A DNA stretch of 64,000 bases from assembly GCF_003182595.1 (NCBI RefSeq), contig NZ_PDNZ01000007.1:96001-160000 (forward strand). The letters are read 5' to 3'. A program made the position numbers and the translations under genes. Under the pieces are notes generated by a model. That model worked only from the letters and a program-made list of their open reading frames with translations. It ran no database searches and had not been told where the DNA came from. The stretch is from Prosthecochloris marina. GTDB taxonomy: Bacteria; Bacteroidota; Chlorobiia; Chlorobiales; Chlorobiaceae. Below, in pieces: positions 28,428 to 37,488 of this stretch. Numbering within the stretch: position 1 is the first letter of the stretch; the number at the start of each line of letters is the position of its first letter.

Positions 28428-28847
28428 ATGAAACACTGGTTAAAGAAAGACAGAACCGGAGAACAAGAATCTCATCACAGCGAGTCATCCGGTCATTCAT
28501 TGCAAGTTTTCAATTACAATGATTTTCTCGATCGCGTCATGGGAGACAAAGAACTCGCCATGAGTATCCTGGAAGAATTCACCGAACTGATCGGACAACA
28601 CGCTGAAAAACTCCGGCAAGCCGTCGAATCAGGGGACCATGAAACTGTCAGGCAGATTGGACACATGATCAAAGGTGAATCGGGCAACATCAGCGCACCT
28701 GCACTGTATGAAAGCGCTTATGCAATGGAAAAATCCGGAAAAACACAAGACCGGGCCGAGCAACAGGCGCTTCTTCCGACACTTCTTGAAAATATAGAAA
28801 CCCTTAAAAAAGTGATCAGAGAAACAGTGCAAAAAAGATCCCGTTAA
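28428..28847 (+). CDS. Histidine phosphotransfer (Hpt) domain protein
   Basis: 139 residues, soluble. A variable N-terminus (1-28) precedes a four-helix Hpt domain whose phospho-accepting histidine is His79 in the RQIGHMIKGESGNISA motif (H-x-x-K-G-x-S/E). Hpt proteins shuttle phosphate between receiver domains of hybrid kinases and response regulators. It is an orphan here: no kinase or regulator is adjacent. The hybrid kinase at 2099-4108 lacks an Hpt domain and could be a partner (inference). It lies 67 bases upstream of cydA, so it may be transcribed with the oxidase genes. Confidence 0.88.
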   Translation: MKHWLKKDRTGEQESHHSESSGHSLQVFNYNDFLDRVMGDKELAMSILEEFTELIGQHAEKLRQAVESGDHETVRQIGHMIKGESGNISAPALYESAYAMEKSGKTQDRAEQQALLPTLLENIETLKKVIRETVQKRSR

Positions 28848-28914
28848 TTTCATATTTTTCTTATGCATTAAAACATTGCCCACTTCCTGTAACTTTTCAT
28901 AAAGAAGCACTCTC

Positions 28915-30288
28915 ATGGAGGCACTGTTTCTGGCCCGGCTGCAGTTTGCTCTGACTTCGGTATTTCATTTCTTTTTTGTCCCGCTGACCCTTGGCCTTTC
29001 AATCTTCGTTGCCATTATGGAAACTGCCTATGTAAAAACCGGCAACGATATGTACAAACGATTGACTAAATTCTGGGGCAATATTTTTCTGATAAATTTC
29101 GCCGTCGGTGTTGTTACCGGAATTGTGTTGGAGTTTCAGTTCGGCCTCAACTGGTCGGAATATTCCCGCTTCGTAGGAGACATTTTCGGAGTCCCTCTGG
29201 CCATAGAAGCTTTACTGGCCTTTTTCCTCGAATCCACCTTTCTCGGCATATGGGTGTTCGGATGGGACAGACTCTCCAAAAAACTTCATGCCGCAACTAT
29301 CTGGATCGTAGCGATTGCATCGAATCTATCCGCTCTATGGATTCTCGTCGCAAACTCGTTCATGCAGTCTCCTGTCGGATATCGCTTGTCTGAAGATGGT
29401 TCAAGAGCTGAAATGACCGATTTCTGGGCTCTGCTTTTCAACCCGCATGTCTGGGCCCAGTTCCCACATGTCATTGCCGGAGGAATTACAACGGGGGCAT
29501 TTCTTGTTATCGCCATAAGCACCTATCACCTCACAAGAAAAAAAGAAAACAACGAACCTTTTAAACAATCACTCAGATACGGAGCGGTTTATGCTTTTGC
29601 CGGCACCATACTTGTCACTTTAGCCGGACACACTCAAATGCAAGATCTGCTCAGAACGCAACCGATGAAGGTTGCTGCAGCCGAAGCTCTCTGGGAAACT
29701 GAAAATCCCGCCAGCTTTTCGCTTTTTACAATCGGAAACGAAGAGGAACTCAGGGATGTATTTTCCATAAGAATCCCAGGCCTGCTCTCATTCCTGGCCT
29801 TCAACTCATTTGAAGGTGAAGTCAAAGGGATCAAAGAGTTGCAGGCTGAATACGAAAAAACCTACGGACCGGGCAACTACGTCCCCCCCATAGCCATCTC
29901 CTACTGGAGTTTCCGCCTGATGGTGGGTGCAGGAACGCTTATGCTCGTCATTGCATCTCTGTCACTGTTTTACGTAATCAGAAACCGTTACATGTTTCCT
30001 TCATGGGCAGAAAAGCTTATGCTCTGGTCATTCCTGCTTCCCTACCTGGCAAACACTACCGGGTGGATTCTAGCTGAAATAGGACGTCAGCCATGGATTG
30101 TTTTCGGATTGCTGAGAACCGAAGAAGCTGTCACTCCGGCCTCGGTTGTCAGCAGTAGCGAAGTCATGTTCTCCATGATTGTTTTTGTGTTGATCTACAG
30201 TGCCCTGACCCTTGCTAACATTTTTTTGATTAAAAAATCTGCTATAGCCGGGCTTCAGTCTCAGGAACCAACCGAAGGGAGAATATAA
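28915..30288 (+). CDS. cydA: Cytochrome bd quinol oxidase subunit I
   Basis: 457 residues, about nine membrane segments. It carries the three hemes and the quinol site of cytochrome bd, which reduces oxygen to water with high affinity. His18 in FALTSVFHFFFVPLT (heme b595/d axial ligand region), HVWAQFPHVIAGG (heme b558 histidine), and GRQPWIVFGLL are visible. The length fits the short Q-loop type rather than the 520-residue E. coli type. Its stop overlaps the cydB start. In a probably anaerobic phototroph it would remove oxygen for protection. Confidence 0.96.
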   Translation: MEALFLARLQFALTSVFHFFFVPLTLGLSIFVAIMETAYVKTGNDMYKRLTKFWGNIFLINFAVGVVTGIVLEFQFGLNWSEYSRFVGDIFGVPLAIEALLAFFLESTFLGIWVFGWDRLSKKLHAATIWIVAIASNLSALWILVANSFMQSPVGYRLSEDGSRAEMTDFWALLFNPHVWAQFPHVIAGGITTGAFLVIAISTYHLTRKKENNEPFKQSLRYGAVYAFAGTILVTLAGHTQMQDLLRTQPMKVAAAEALWETENPASFSLFTIGNEEELRDVFSIRIPGLLSFLAFNSFEGEVKGIKELQAEYEKTYGPGNYVPPIAISYWSFRLMVGAGTLMLVIASLSLFYVIRNRYMFPSWAEKLMLWSFLLPYLANTTGWILAEIGRQPWIVFGLLRTEEAVTPASVVSSSEVMFSMIVFVLIYSALTLANIFLIKKSAIAGLQSQEPTEGRI

Positions 30289-31310
30289 TGGACCTTGAAA
30301 CCTTGCAAACGATCTGGTTTGTTCTTGTCGCAGTACTTTTTACCGGCTTCTTTTTTCTGGAAGGATTCGACTATGGAGTAGGCATCGTGCTCCCTTTTCT
30401 CAGCAAAGAAGATCGCGACCGTCGAACGGTCATCAATACCATAGGTCCGTTCTGGGATGGAAACGAAGTCTGGTTGATTACTGCAGGTGGAGCCATGTTT
30501 GCCGCATTTCCACATTGGTACGCAACCCTTTTCAGTGGCTTCTACCTTGCATTGATACTGATGCTTGTTGCGCTCATTATCAGGGGGGTAGCCTTCGAAT
30601 TCCGCAGCAAAAGCGATAATCCCGCCTGGCGGAACATGTGGGACTGGGGGATCTTTTTCGGTAGCGCAGTGCCTGCCCTGTTATGGGGTATCGCTTTTGC
30701 CAATATCATAAGAGGAGTTCCGATCGACCAGAGTATGAATTATGTCGGAGGATTTCTTGATCTTCTCAACCCTTACGCTATTCTATGCGGCATAGCTTCC
30801 TTCTGCATTTTCACCCTTCATGGATCGGTGTTTCTCACCTTGAAAACCAAAGGTGAATTACATGAGAAATCAATGAGTTTTGCAAAAAAAAGCTGGGCTC
30901 CCGCCACCTTGCTTTCGTTTGCTTTTACCGTCTATACCTTTATAGAAACCGATCTGTTTGCAAGACTCGGTATCAACCCCGGTATTGTGCCGGTTTTCAG
31001 CGTCGTTGCGCTAGCCTCGGTCTTTTTTCTTCTGAAAAATAATGCAAGCGGCTGGGCATTTGCCATGACCGGTATTGCAATAGCATTTTCAACCATCACC
31101 ATTTTTCTCGGCCTGTTCCCTAGAGTTATGGTATCGAGCCTTAACCCGGAATGGACCCTGACCATCTATAACACTTCGTCATCTGCATATACGTTGAGCA
31201 TTATGAGCATCGTCGCCCTGGTATTCGTGCCAATCGTGCTGATCTATCAAGCATGGACATACTGGATTTTTCGTAAAAGGCTCGGGCCCGATTCGGAACT
31301 CGAATACTAA
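30288..31310 (+). CDS. cydB: Cytochrome bd quinol oxidase subunit II
   Basis: 340 residues, about eight membrane segments. Family features include the start (DLETLQTIWFVLVAVLFTGFF), LEGFDYGVGI, IGPFWDGNEVWLITAGGAMFAAFP, and the FRSK block. It forms the heterodimer with CydA. ATG overlaps the cydA stop, so expression is coupled. A 37-codon frame starts five bases after the stop. Confidence 0.96.
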   Translation: MDLETLQTIWFVLVAVLFTGFFFLEGFDYGVGIVLPFLSKEDRDRRTVINTIGPFWDGNEVWLITAGGAMFAAFPHWYATLFSGFYLALILMLVALIIRGVAFEFRSKSDNPAWRNMWDWGIFFGSAVPALLWGIAFANIIRGVPIDQSMNYVGGFLDLLNPYAILCGIASFCIFTLHGSVFLTLKTKGELHEKSMSFAKKSWAPATLLSFAFTVYTFIETDLFARLGINPGIVPVFSVVALASVFFLLKNNASGWAFAMTGIAIAFSTITIFLGLFPRVMVSSLNPEWTLTIYNTSSSAYTLSIMSIVALVFVPIVLIYQAWTYWIFRKRLGPDSELEY

Positions 31311-31314
31311 AAAA

Positions 31315-31428
31315 ATGTCGGAGGCAAAATCAAAATGTGGGGTTGATTTTCATCCCGAAACCTTCAGCGCTCTTTGGCCCTTCTTTCCGGCTTCAATTGT
31401 ACACGCCAAATTAATTGCTTACCATTAG
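31315..31428 (+). CDS. Possible 37-residue small protein between cydB and cydD
   Basis: An ATG frame of 37 codons beginning five bases after the cydB stop and ending 23 bases before cydD. The peptide ends with a moderately hydrophobic half (ALWPFFPASIVHAKLIAYH). Small subunits such as CydX are often encoded directly after cydB, but this peptide lacks the CydX start (MWYF) and a clear membrane helix, and no ribosome site is seen. It could equally be chance. Confidence 0.2.
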   Translation: MSEAKSKCGVDFHPETFSALWPFFPASIVHAKLIAYH

Positions 31429-31451
31429 TCGAAGCAAAATGAGACATCATT

Positions 31452-33194
31452 ATGAATCTTGACAGGCGGCTTCTCCTGCTGGTTAAGCAATATCCATTCC
31501 CATTTATCGCATCGGTAGTATTCGGTGTTCTTGGAGGAGCTTTCCTGATCGGTCAGGCAGCCATTTTGAGCAGTGTTATCAGTGCCGTTTTTTTGGAAAA
31601 TGCCGAGCTTACTAACATTCTTAGCTTACTCGGACTTTTCGGGATTATCAGCGTTTGTCGTGCCGTTTTCAGCTGGGCCAGTCAGAGTGAAGCAAACCGG
31701 GGAACCCTGAAAATAAAGAAACTGCTTCATAAACGGTTGCTTCTCAAAATTTCCGATCTTGGACCTCCTTACACGGGATCGACCGGGAGTGGACAGCTCA
31801 GTGCGAAACTGCTCAGAGGCGTTGAGGCTCTTGATCCGTACTTCAGCCAGTACATTCCTCAGATAGCTCTATCCCTTCTCATACCGCTTTTCATTATTTT
31901 CGCGGTATTTCCTGCAGATATGCTGACCGCTCTCATCTTGCTTGTGACAGCACCTCTCATTCCGGTTTTTATGGTACTCATTGGAAAAGCCGCACAGAAA
32001 GCAACTGAAAAACAGTGGCAGGCTCTTTCAAGAATGAGCGGCAATTTCCTGGATGTACTCCAGGGGCTGACAACTCTGAAGCTGTTTGGAAGAAGCAAAG
32101 AAAGAGTCCGCTCCATATCAGAAATAAGCGAATCTTTCCGTCATTCCACTATGAAGGTCCTGAAAGTCGCGTTTCTCTCCTCTTTAGCCCTCGAACTTGT
32201 AAGCACCATCAGTACGGCAATCATTGCTGTAGAAATCGGTTTGCGGCTCCTCACAGGATCGATAGCGTTCAAGCCCGCTTTTTTTATTCTTCTACTGACT
32301 CCTGATTTCTATCTCCCCCTTCGCCAGCTCGGCACAAAATTTCATGCAGGAATGGAGGGGGCAAGTGCTGCAAAAGATATTTTCAACGTGCTCGAAAAAA
32401 AAGGTTTTCAGAAAACATCAGCAGCCACTCCCTCGTCTTTACCAGACATATCGAAGGAGCCGATTATTTTCGAAAAAGTCTTTTTTTCCTATACCGGAGA
32501 CAGTTCGTACACATTGAAAAATGTCAGCTGCAGGATAGCTCCTGACGGCGTCACGGCAGTGACCGGCCCTAGTGGAGCAGGTAAAACCACATTCATCAAT
32601 ATGCTCCTGCGCTTCATCGATCCCCAAAAGGGAAGAATCACACTCGGAACGGCCGATCTGCAAAAGATCGGTCGTGATGAGTGGCAAAAAATGATATCGT
32701 GGGTACCACAGCACCCGTATATTTTCAATACAAGTCTGCGTGAAAACCTGCTTCTTGCAAACAAAGATGCTTCTGAACAAGAGCTGATGCAAGCAATTGA
32801 GTACAGTTGCCTCGGCTCTTTTATCAGCTCTCTTCCCAAAGGACTCGATACGCCTGTAGGTGAACAGGGAGCCGGAATAAGCGGAGGAGAAGCCCAACGC
32901 CTCTCATTTGCGCGTGCATTCCTGAAAAATGCACCGATCCTCATTCTTGACGAACCTACATCACACACCGACCCGGGCCTTGAAAAGCAGCTTCTTGCAT
33001 CGATGAACCAGCTTGTCGAAGGCAAAACAACCATACTGATCGCTCACCGCCTGAGCACGGTTGAAAACGCCGACCAAATCCTTGTGTTCGACAAAGGATC
33101 TATCATACAATCCGGAACACATTCCTCCCTTTTGCAAGAAGAAGGATTTTACAAAAGCGCCTTACAGGTTTTCGAGGAGGATTCAACATCATGA
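31452..33194 (+). CDS. cydD: Cysteine/glutathione ABC exporter subunit CydD
   Basis: 580 residues: six membrane helices (about 15-300) then an ABC ATPase with Walker A GPSGAGKTT, signature GISGGEAQRL, Walker B ILILDEPTSHTD and switch His in IAHRLSTV. CydDC exports reduced thiols or handles heme in the inner membrane and is needed for assembly of cytochrome bd. It follows cydB and overlaps cydC by 4 bases. The order cydABDC fits a single transcript, though a 141-base gap separates cydB and cydD. Confidence 0.93.
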   Translation: MNLDRRLLLLVKQYPFPFIASVVFGVLGGAFLIGQAAILSSVISAVFLENAELTNILSLLGLFGIISVCRAVFSWASQSEANRGTLKIKKLLHKRLLLKISDLGPPYTGSTGSGQLSAKLLRGVEALDPYFSQYIPQIALSLLIPLFIIFAVFPADMLTALILLVTAPLIPVFMVLIGKAAQKATEKQWQALSRMSGNFLDVLQGLTTLKLFGRSKERVRSISEISESFRHSTMKVLKVAFLSSLALELVSTISTAIIAVEIGLRLLTGSIAFKPAFFILLLTPDFYLPLRQLGTKFHAGMEGASAAKDIFNVLEKKGFQKTSAATPSSLPDISKEPIIFEKVFFSYTGDSSYTLKNVSCRIAPDGVTAVTGPSGAGKTTFINMLLRFIDPQKGRITLGTADLQKIGRDEWQKMISWVPQHPYIFNTSLRENLLLANKDASEQELMQAIEYSCLGSFISSLPKGLDTPVGEQGAGISGGEAQRLSFARAFLKNAPILILDEPTSHTDPGLEKQLLASMNQLVEGKTTILIAHRLSTVENADQILVFDKGSIIQSGTHSSLLQEEGFYKSALQVFEEDSTS

Positions 33195-34939
33195 AAGAAC
33201 TGTTGAGGCTTCTCGGTATCATTCGGACATATCACTGGTGGATGATTCTTGCCGCCACTCTGGGTTTCGCCACAATCGGAAGCGGTATAGGCTTGCTCAT
33301 GTCTTCAGCGTATATAATCGCCAAAGCTGCATTGCAACTGCCATTTCACGAACTCCAGCTCGGTATTGCCGGAGTCAGACTCTTCGGTCTGGCACGAGGC
33401 GTTCTCCGTTATATAGAAAGACTTGTTTCTCACAGCACAACCTTCAAAATCCTCTCGGGATTACGGGTCTGGTTTTATGAATCTCTCGAACCTCTCGCCC
33501 CAGCAAGGCTTCTTCAATACAAAAGCGGGGATCTTCTGCAAAGAATAACAAAAGACATTGATTCACTCGAAAACCTCTATTCACGTGTCATTGCCCCCCC
33601 GTTGACAGCAATCATGATCTCGGCCCTGCTCTGGTTTCTTTTGGGGAGCTTTTCTCCGATGTTTTCCATTACACTACTTTGTTTTCATGCGTTTGCAGCA
33701 GTAGGTATTCCGCTTTTTACCGGTCACATCAACCGGGGAACGGCAACAAAGATGGCCGGAATCCAGGCCGAACTGCAGAGTATGACTATCGACTTTGTGC
33801 AGGGCCTTGGTGACCTGATGCTTTTCAACCGGCTTGACGATCACACGGAAAAACTGTATCGACTGAAAACGGATGAGCTGAAGCTGCAAAGAAAGCAGGC
33901 ACTCATTCAACGATTGCATGAACCGCTGATCGGGCTCCTGATGAACAGTGCCGTTCTTGCCCTTTTATGGACTCTGACGCCACAGGTATCCAACGGCACC
34001 ATCGATGGAATTTATACCGCTGTCATCATTATCGCTGTCATGGCGTCTTTCGAGGCGTTTCTCCCCCTGCCGGACGCCACCCACCATCTTGAAACCAGCG
34101 CAACAGCCGGAAAAAGGCTTTTCGAAATTATAGACACGAAACCTGCTGTCCCATCCCCTCATCATCCGGAGCGGTTTCCGGACGTTCATTCCATCAAGTT
34201 CGAAAATATATCTTTCACCTATCCACAAACATTCACACCAACACTCTCATCCCTGTCTTTGCAGATCGAAGAAGGGGAAAAGGTTGCTATTATCGGACCA
34301 AGTGGAGCGGGCAAATCGACCATAACCAGCTTGTTGTTGAGGTTCTGGGAGCCGTCACAGGGAGACATCTGTATAGGCGATAGAAGCATCAGGAACCTCG
34401 ATCCGGAAACGATCCGCAAAAACATCGGTATCGTCAGCCAGAAAACCTATCTTTTCAGCACCTCTATCAGGGAAAACCTGCTTCTGGCAAAACCGGATGC
34501 AGATGACAAAGAACTGAAAAATTCACTGACATTCGCCGGACTCTCATCGTTTACAACCAAGCTTGATCAATGGGTAGGGCAACACGGCATGAAACTGAGC
34601 GGTGGAGAAAGACAAAGAATGGCAATTGCAAGAATGCTTTTGCAGGATGCACCGATTATCGTGCTTGATGAAGCAACGGCAAATCTCGATACAGTCACTG
34701 AAAAAAGTGTGATACAGAGCATTCTGGGACTATGCAACAAACAACCCGCAAAGACCTTGCTCGTTATCACTCATCGCCTGCGCGACATGGCACAGTTCGA
34801 CAAGATAGTTGTTCTTGAAAAAGGCTGTATCGTCGAGCAGGGAGCTCATCATGAGCTTTTGAAAAAAAACGGTCTCTACGCTTCAATGTGGTCACTGCAG
34901 CACCGGCAGACCCCTCCTGAACTCCTGACCGACTCATAG
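33191..34939 (+). CDS. cydC: Cysteine/glutathione ABC exporter subunit CydC
   Basis: 582 residues: membrane domain with the CydC-type block SSAYIIAKAALQLPFHELQLGIAGVRLFGL-like region at about 36-65 and LVSHSTTFKIL, then an ATPase with GPSGAGKST, LSGGERQRM, IIVLDEATANLD and ITHRLRDM. It pairs with CydD as a heterodimer. It ends the cyd operon; no hairpin terminator is evident before the repeat element at 34961. Confidence 0.93.
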   Translation: MKELLRLLGIIRTYHWWMILAATLGFATIGSGIGLLMSSAYIIAKAALQLPFHELQLGIAGVRLFGLARGVLRYIERLVSHSTTFKILSGLRVWFYESLEPLAPARLLQYKSGDLLQRITKDIDSLENLYSRVIAPPLTAIMISALLWFLLGSFSPMFSITLLCFHAFAAVGIPLFTGHINRGTATKMAGIQAELQSMTIDFVQGLGDLMLFNRLDDHTEKLYRLKTDELKLQRKQALIQRLHEPLIGLLMNSAVLALLWTLTPQVSNGTIDGIYTAVIIIAVMASFEAFLPLPDATHHLETSATAGKRLFEIIDTKPAVPSPHHPERFPDVHSIKFENISFTYPQTFTPTLSSLSLQIEEGEKVAIIGPSGAGKSTITSLLLRFWEPSQGDICIGDRSIRNLDPETIRKNIGIVSQKTYLFSTSIRENLLLAKPDADDKELKNSLTFAGLSSFTTKLDQWVGQHGMKLSGGERQRMAIARMLLQDAPIIVLDEATANLDTVTEKSVIQSILGLCNKQPAKTLLVITHRLRDMAQFDKIVVLEKGCIVEQGAHHELLKKNGLYASMWSLQHRQTPPELLTDS

Positions 34940-35305
34940 AGGCTCCTCTCTGTATCCTGCGCTTCAATTACTTCGTTGGTCCCGACAAGCCGGGATCGAA
35001 ATCCTCATGCACCCTGTTTAAACACCGGTCTCTGTGCTCCGTTCGCCTTGCACTTCAACCCGAACCCTGCCGCTCGACATGAGAAGAACACACCTCCACT
35101 CGAACGTGCGAACGCTTAGCTCCCCGCTTGCAATGAGTTATGCTTATCCTTATACTACTCTCAAAAAACGGAGGTATCGTGTCTTGTCATAACGTCATGT
35201 CCCGTACGAGAGAAAACTTCTGACAATTCGGCACATCGTTGAAGAAAACCCTTGCAGTTACCCTACCGTATTGGTAGAATACCCGACTTTTTGCTTAATT
35301 TGTTC
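34940..35305. other. Gap between cydC and PAP2 gene containing repeat copy A
   Basis: 366 bases. The first third holds one copy of a dispersed repeat (34961-35057). The remainder (35060-35250) has no open frame or hairpin that I can support and should contain the promoter of the downstream four-gene cassette. Confidence 0.6.
34961..35057 (+). repeat. Dispersed repeat copy A (left inverted copy)
   Basis: About 97 bases matching the reverse complement of 39375-39474, with about nine mismatches by hand count. The core reads CGTTGGTCCCGACAAGCCGGG and includes a small hairpin TCCCG/CGGGA. Right end CTCCGTTCGCCTTGCACTT. Non-coding. The two copies bracket the four-gene cassette. Confidence 0.9.
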
Positions 35306-35920
35306 ATGTCAAAAACCGTCTCGGCAATCACAGGTCTTGTTACCCTGATCCTCGTTTGTACTGCAAGCTATATCTGGCTTGACCGTCCTGTTACCGATTT
35401 TTTTCTTGACCTCCAGGAAAGCATGCTGTACCGGATCTTCAAGCAGATCACAAGGCTTGGTGAATCTCAATGGTACCTTGCCGGGGGGTTACTCTTATGG
35501 CTGTTCTACAGAAAAAAAGATCCGCTCAATGCGGGTGGCGGCCTGCTGCTCCTGAGTTCCGTCGCATTGTCGGGAATCGTTGCCTATACCCTTAAAAGCC
35601 TTCTTGGCAGAGCACGGCCAAGGCTTTATGATCACCATCAAATCTATGGATTTGATTTTTTTCACCTCGAGTATGCCTGGCAATCATTTCCTTCCGGCCA
35701 TTCAGCCACAGCGATAGGAGCAGCCTCTGCGATGGCTCTGATTTTCCCACGCTACAAAATATTTTTCTATATCGTAGGGGTTAGCGTTGCTGCGAGCAGA
35801 ATCATTCTTGCCCAACACTGGCTCAGTGATGTCATAGCCGGCTCAATCCTCGGTTTAGCCACAACCATCCTGCTTTACAACAAATATTTCCGGAAAACCA
35901 TGTATGACAAGCCATTCTGA
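35306..35920 (+). CDS. PAP2-family membrane phosphatase
   Basis: 204 residues from ATG 35306 (an in-frame TTG at 35252 would add 18). Five to six membrane segments and the three phosphatase motifs: KSLLGRARPRL, SFPSGHSATA and SRIILAQHWLSDVIAG. Such enzymes remove phosphate from lipid pyrophosphates or lipid A (undecaprenyl-PP phosphatase, LpxE/F/T types) on the periplasmic face. It overlaps the next gene (glycosyltransferase 39) by 17 bases, so a role in the same envelope-lipid pathway is likely. The exact lipid is not determinable. Confidence 0.87.
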   Translation: MSKTVSAITGLVTLILVCTASYIWLDRPVTDFFLDLQESMLYRIFKQITRLGESQWYLAGGLLLWLFYRKKDPLNAGGGLLLLSSVALSGIVAYTLKSLLGRARPRLYDHHQIYGFDFFHLEYAWQSFPSGHSATAIGAASAMALIFPRYKIFFYIVGVSVAASRIILAQHWLSDVIAGSILGLATTILLYNKYFRKTMYDKPF

Positions 35921-37478
35921 ACATTCTACCTGCCTGGACATACTTGTGCTGGCTGCTCTTTTCATAATGAGCTTCTTTGCCGGATTGGGCTCCGGTCCTC
36001 TTTTCGACGTCGATGAAGGGGCTTTCAGCGAAGCAACCCGTGAAATGCTGGCAAGCGGTAATTACCTGACCACCTATCTTTATGGAGAACCACGGTTCGA
36101 TAAACCGATTCTGATCTACTGGCTGCAGGCACTGAGCGTAAAACTTTTCGGACTGAACGAATTTGCTTTCCGCCTGCCCTCAGCGCTTGCATCCACTGTA
36201 TGGGGAAGTGCAGTATATCTTTTTACCCGCAGAATGTTTGATAGATCTACAGCCTTTTTCGCTACCGCTACCATGGTTCTCTCTCTTCAGGTGACCATTA
36301 TCGGTAAAGCAGCAATTGCCGACGCACTGCTCAACGCTGTTCTTGCCCTCAGCATGTTTACCATATTTCTATACTACAAAGAGCGAAAACAGAAATACAT
36401 TCTGCTTACTTTTGCAGCTATAGGTCTTGGAGTCATGACGAAAGGACCGGTAGCCATACTGATACCAGCAGCCGTCTCCTTTATTTTTTTTCTGCTCCGG
36501 CGAGACCTTCAATCATGGTTCAAAGCAATTTTCAACCCTGCAGGAATACTCCTCTTTTCAGTAATCGTTCTACCGTGGTACACTCTTGAATACCTCGACC
36601 AGGGAATGGCGTTCATTGAAGGCTTCTTTTTCAAACACAACATCGGCAGATTCAGCAGCCCGATGGAACAGCATGGCGGCTCACTCTGGTATTACATCCC
36701 CGTTCTTCTTCTCGGCATTTCACCCGCTACGGGGCTGCTCGGGCCGGTTTTTCGAAAAGTAAGGCCCCTGACCACCGATCCTCTTAATAGCTATCTGCTG
36801 ACCTGGTTCAGTTTTGTTTTTATCTTTTTCTCTCTTTCGGGAACAAAACTGCCCCACTACATCATTTACGGCTATACCCCACTTTTCATCCTTATGGCTC
36901 AGGGACTGCATTCTATCCGCCGGGCTTTCCTGATCAACCTATGGCCTGCAACGTTCCTTCTACTGCTCGCATGTGCACCCCTGTTTGTCAGTCACATACA
37001 TACGGATGACCTCTATATTTCAGCTCTTCTCGAGAGCGCAACAGCACTCATGGAACAGTCGGGACACGTACTACTGCTTTCAATCGCAGCTGCCACAGTC
37101 ATCGGATGCTCATTTTTCTCCGGCGTATCTGTCCCGAGCCGTTTTATCGCAGGGGGGATCATTTTCTGCCTTACAATCAATTTCCACATTATGCCTCTTG
37201 CCGCGAGACTTTTGCAGGAACCGGTAAAAGAAGCCGCATTTATCGCAAAAGAACGGGGTTATAAAATCGTCATGTGGAAAATCAATAACCCTTCTTTTTT
37301 AGTATATTCCGAAACCTTGACCGAAAGGCGGAAACCGGAGCCGGGGGAAATTGTTTTGACGAATGTCAAATACCTCGAAAGGCTCCAAAACCCTATCGTC
37401 ATTTATGAAAAAAACGGCATTGTTTTAGCAAAAACTCCTGATTCTGTCAATCGAGGCGGATCACAAAGAGTTCAATGA
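35904..37478 (+). CDS. ArnT-like membrane glycosyltransferase (GT39/GT83 family)
   Basis: 524 residues with about twelve membrane segments. The first periplasmic loop has the catalytic acidic motif FDVDEGAFSEATREML and then GEPRFDKPILIYWLQA, the pattern of ArnT/PMT-type transferases that move a sugar from a polyprenyl-phosphate donor to lipid A or protein on the periplasmic side. It is preceded by a PAP2 phosphatase and followed by a GT2 enzyme that could make the donor. The sugar could be aminoarabinose or a neutral hexose; no arnA/B/D genes are present, which argues against aminoarabinose made locally. Confidence 0.85.
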   Translation: MTSHSEHSTCLDILVLAALFIMSFFAGLGSGPLFDVDEGAFSEATREMLASGNYLTTYLYGEPRFDKPILIYWLQALSVKLFGLNEFAFRLPSALASTVWGSAVYLFTRRMFDRSTAFFATATMVLSLQVTIIGKAAIADALLNAVLALSMFTIFLYYKERKQKYILLTFAAIGLGVMTKGPVAILIPAAVSFIFFLLRRDLQSWFKAIFNPAGILLFSVIVLPWYTLEYLDQGMAFIEGFFFKHNIGRFSSPMEQHGGSLWYYIPVLLLGISPATGLLGPVFRKVRPLTTDPLNSYLLTWFSFVFIFFSLSGTKLPHYIIYGYTPLFILMAQGLHSIRRAFLINLWPATFLLLLACAPLFVSHIHTDDLYISALLESATALMEQSGHVLLLSIAAATVIGCSFFSGVSVPSRFIAGGIIFCLTINFHIMPLAARLLQEPVKEAAFIAKERGYKIVMWKINNPSFLVYSETLTERRKPEPGEIVLTNVKYLERLQNPIVIYEKNGIVLAKTPDSVNRGGSQRVQ

Positions 37479-37488
37479 ACCCTGCTTT

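Noticed and set aside
35252..35305. TTG start extending the PAP2 protein by 18 residues
   Set aside because: The added residues are not typical of the family and ATG 35306 precedes the first membrane helix; not excluded.
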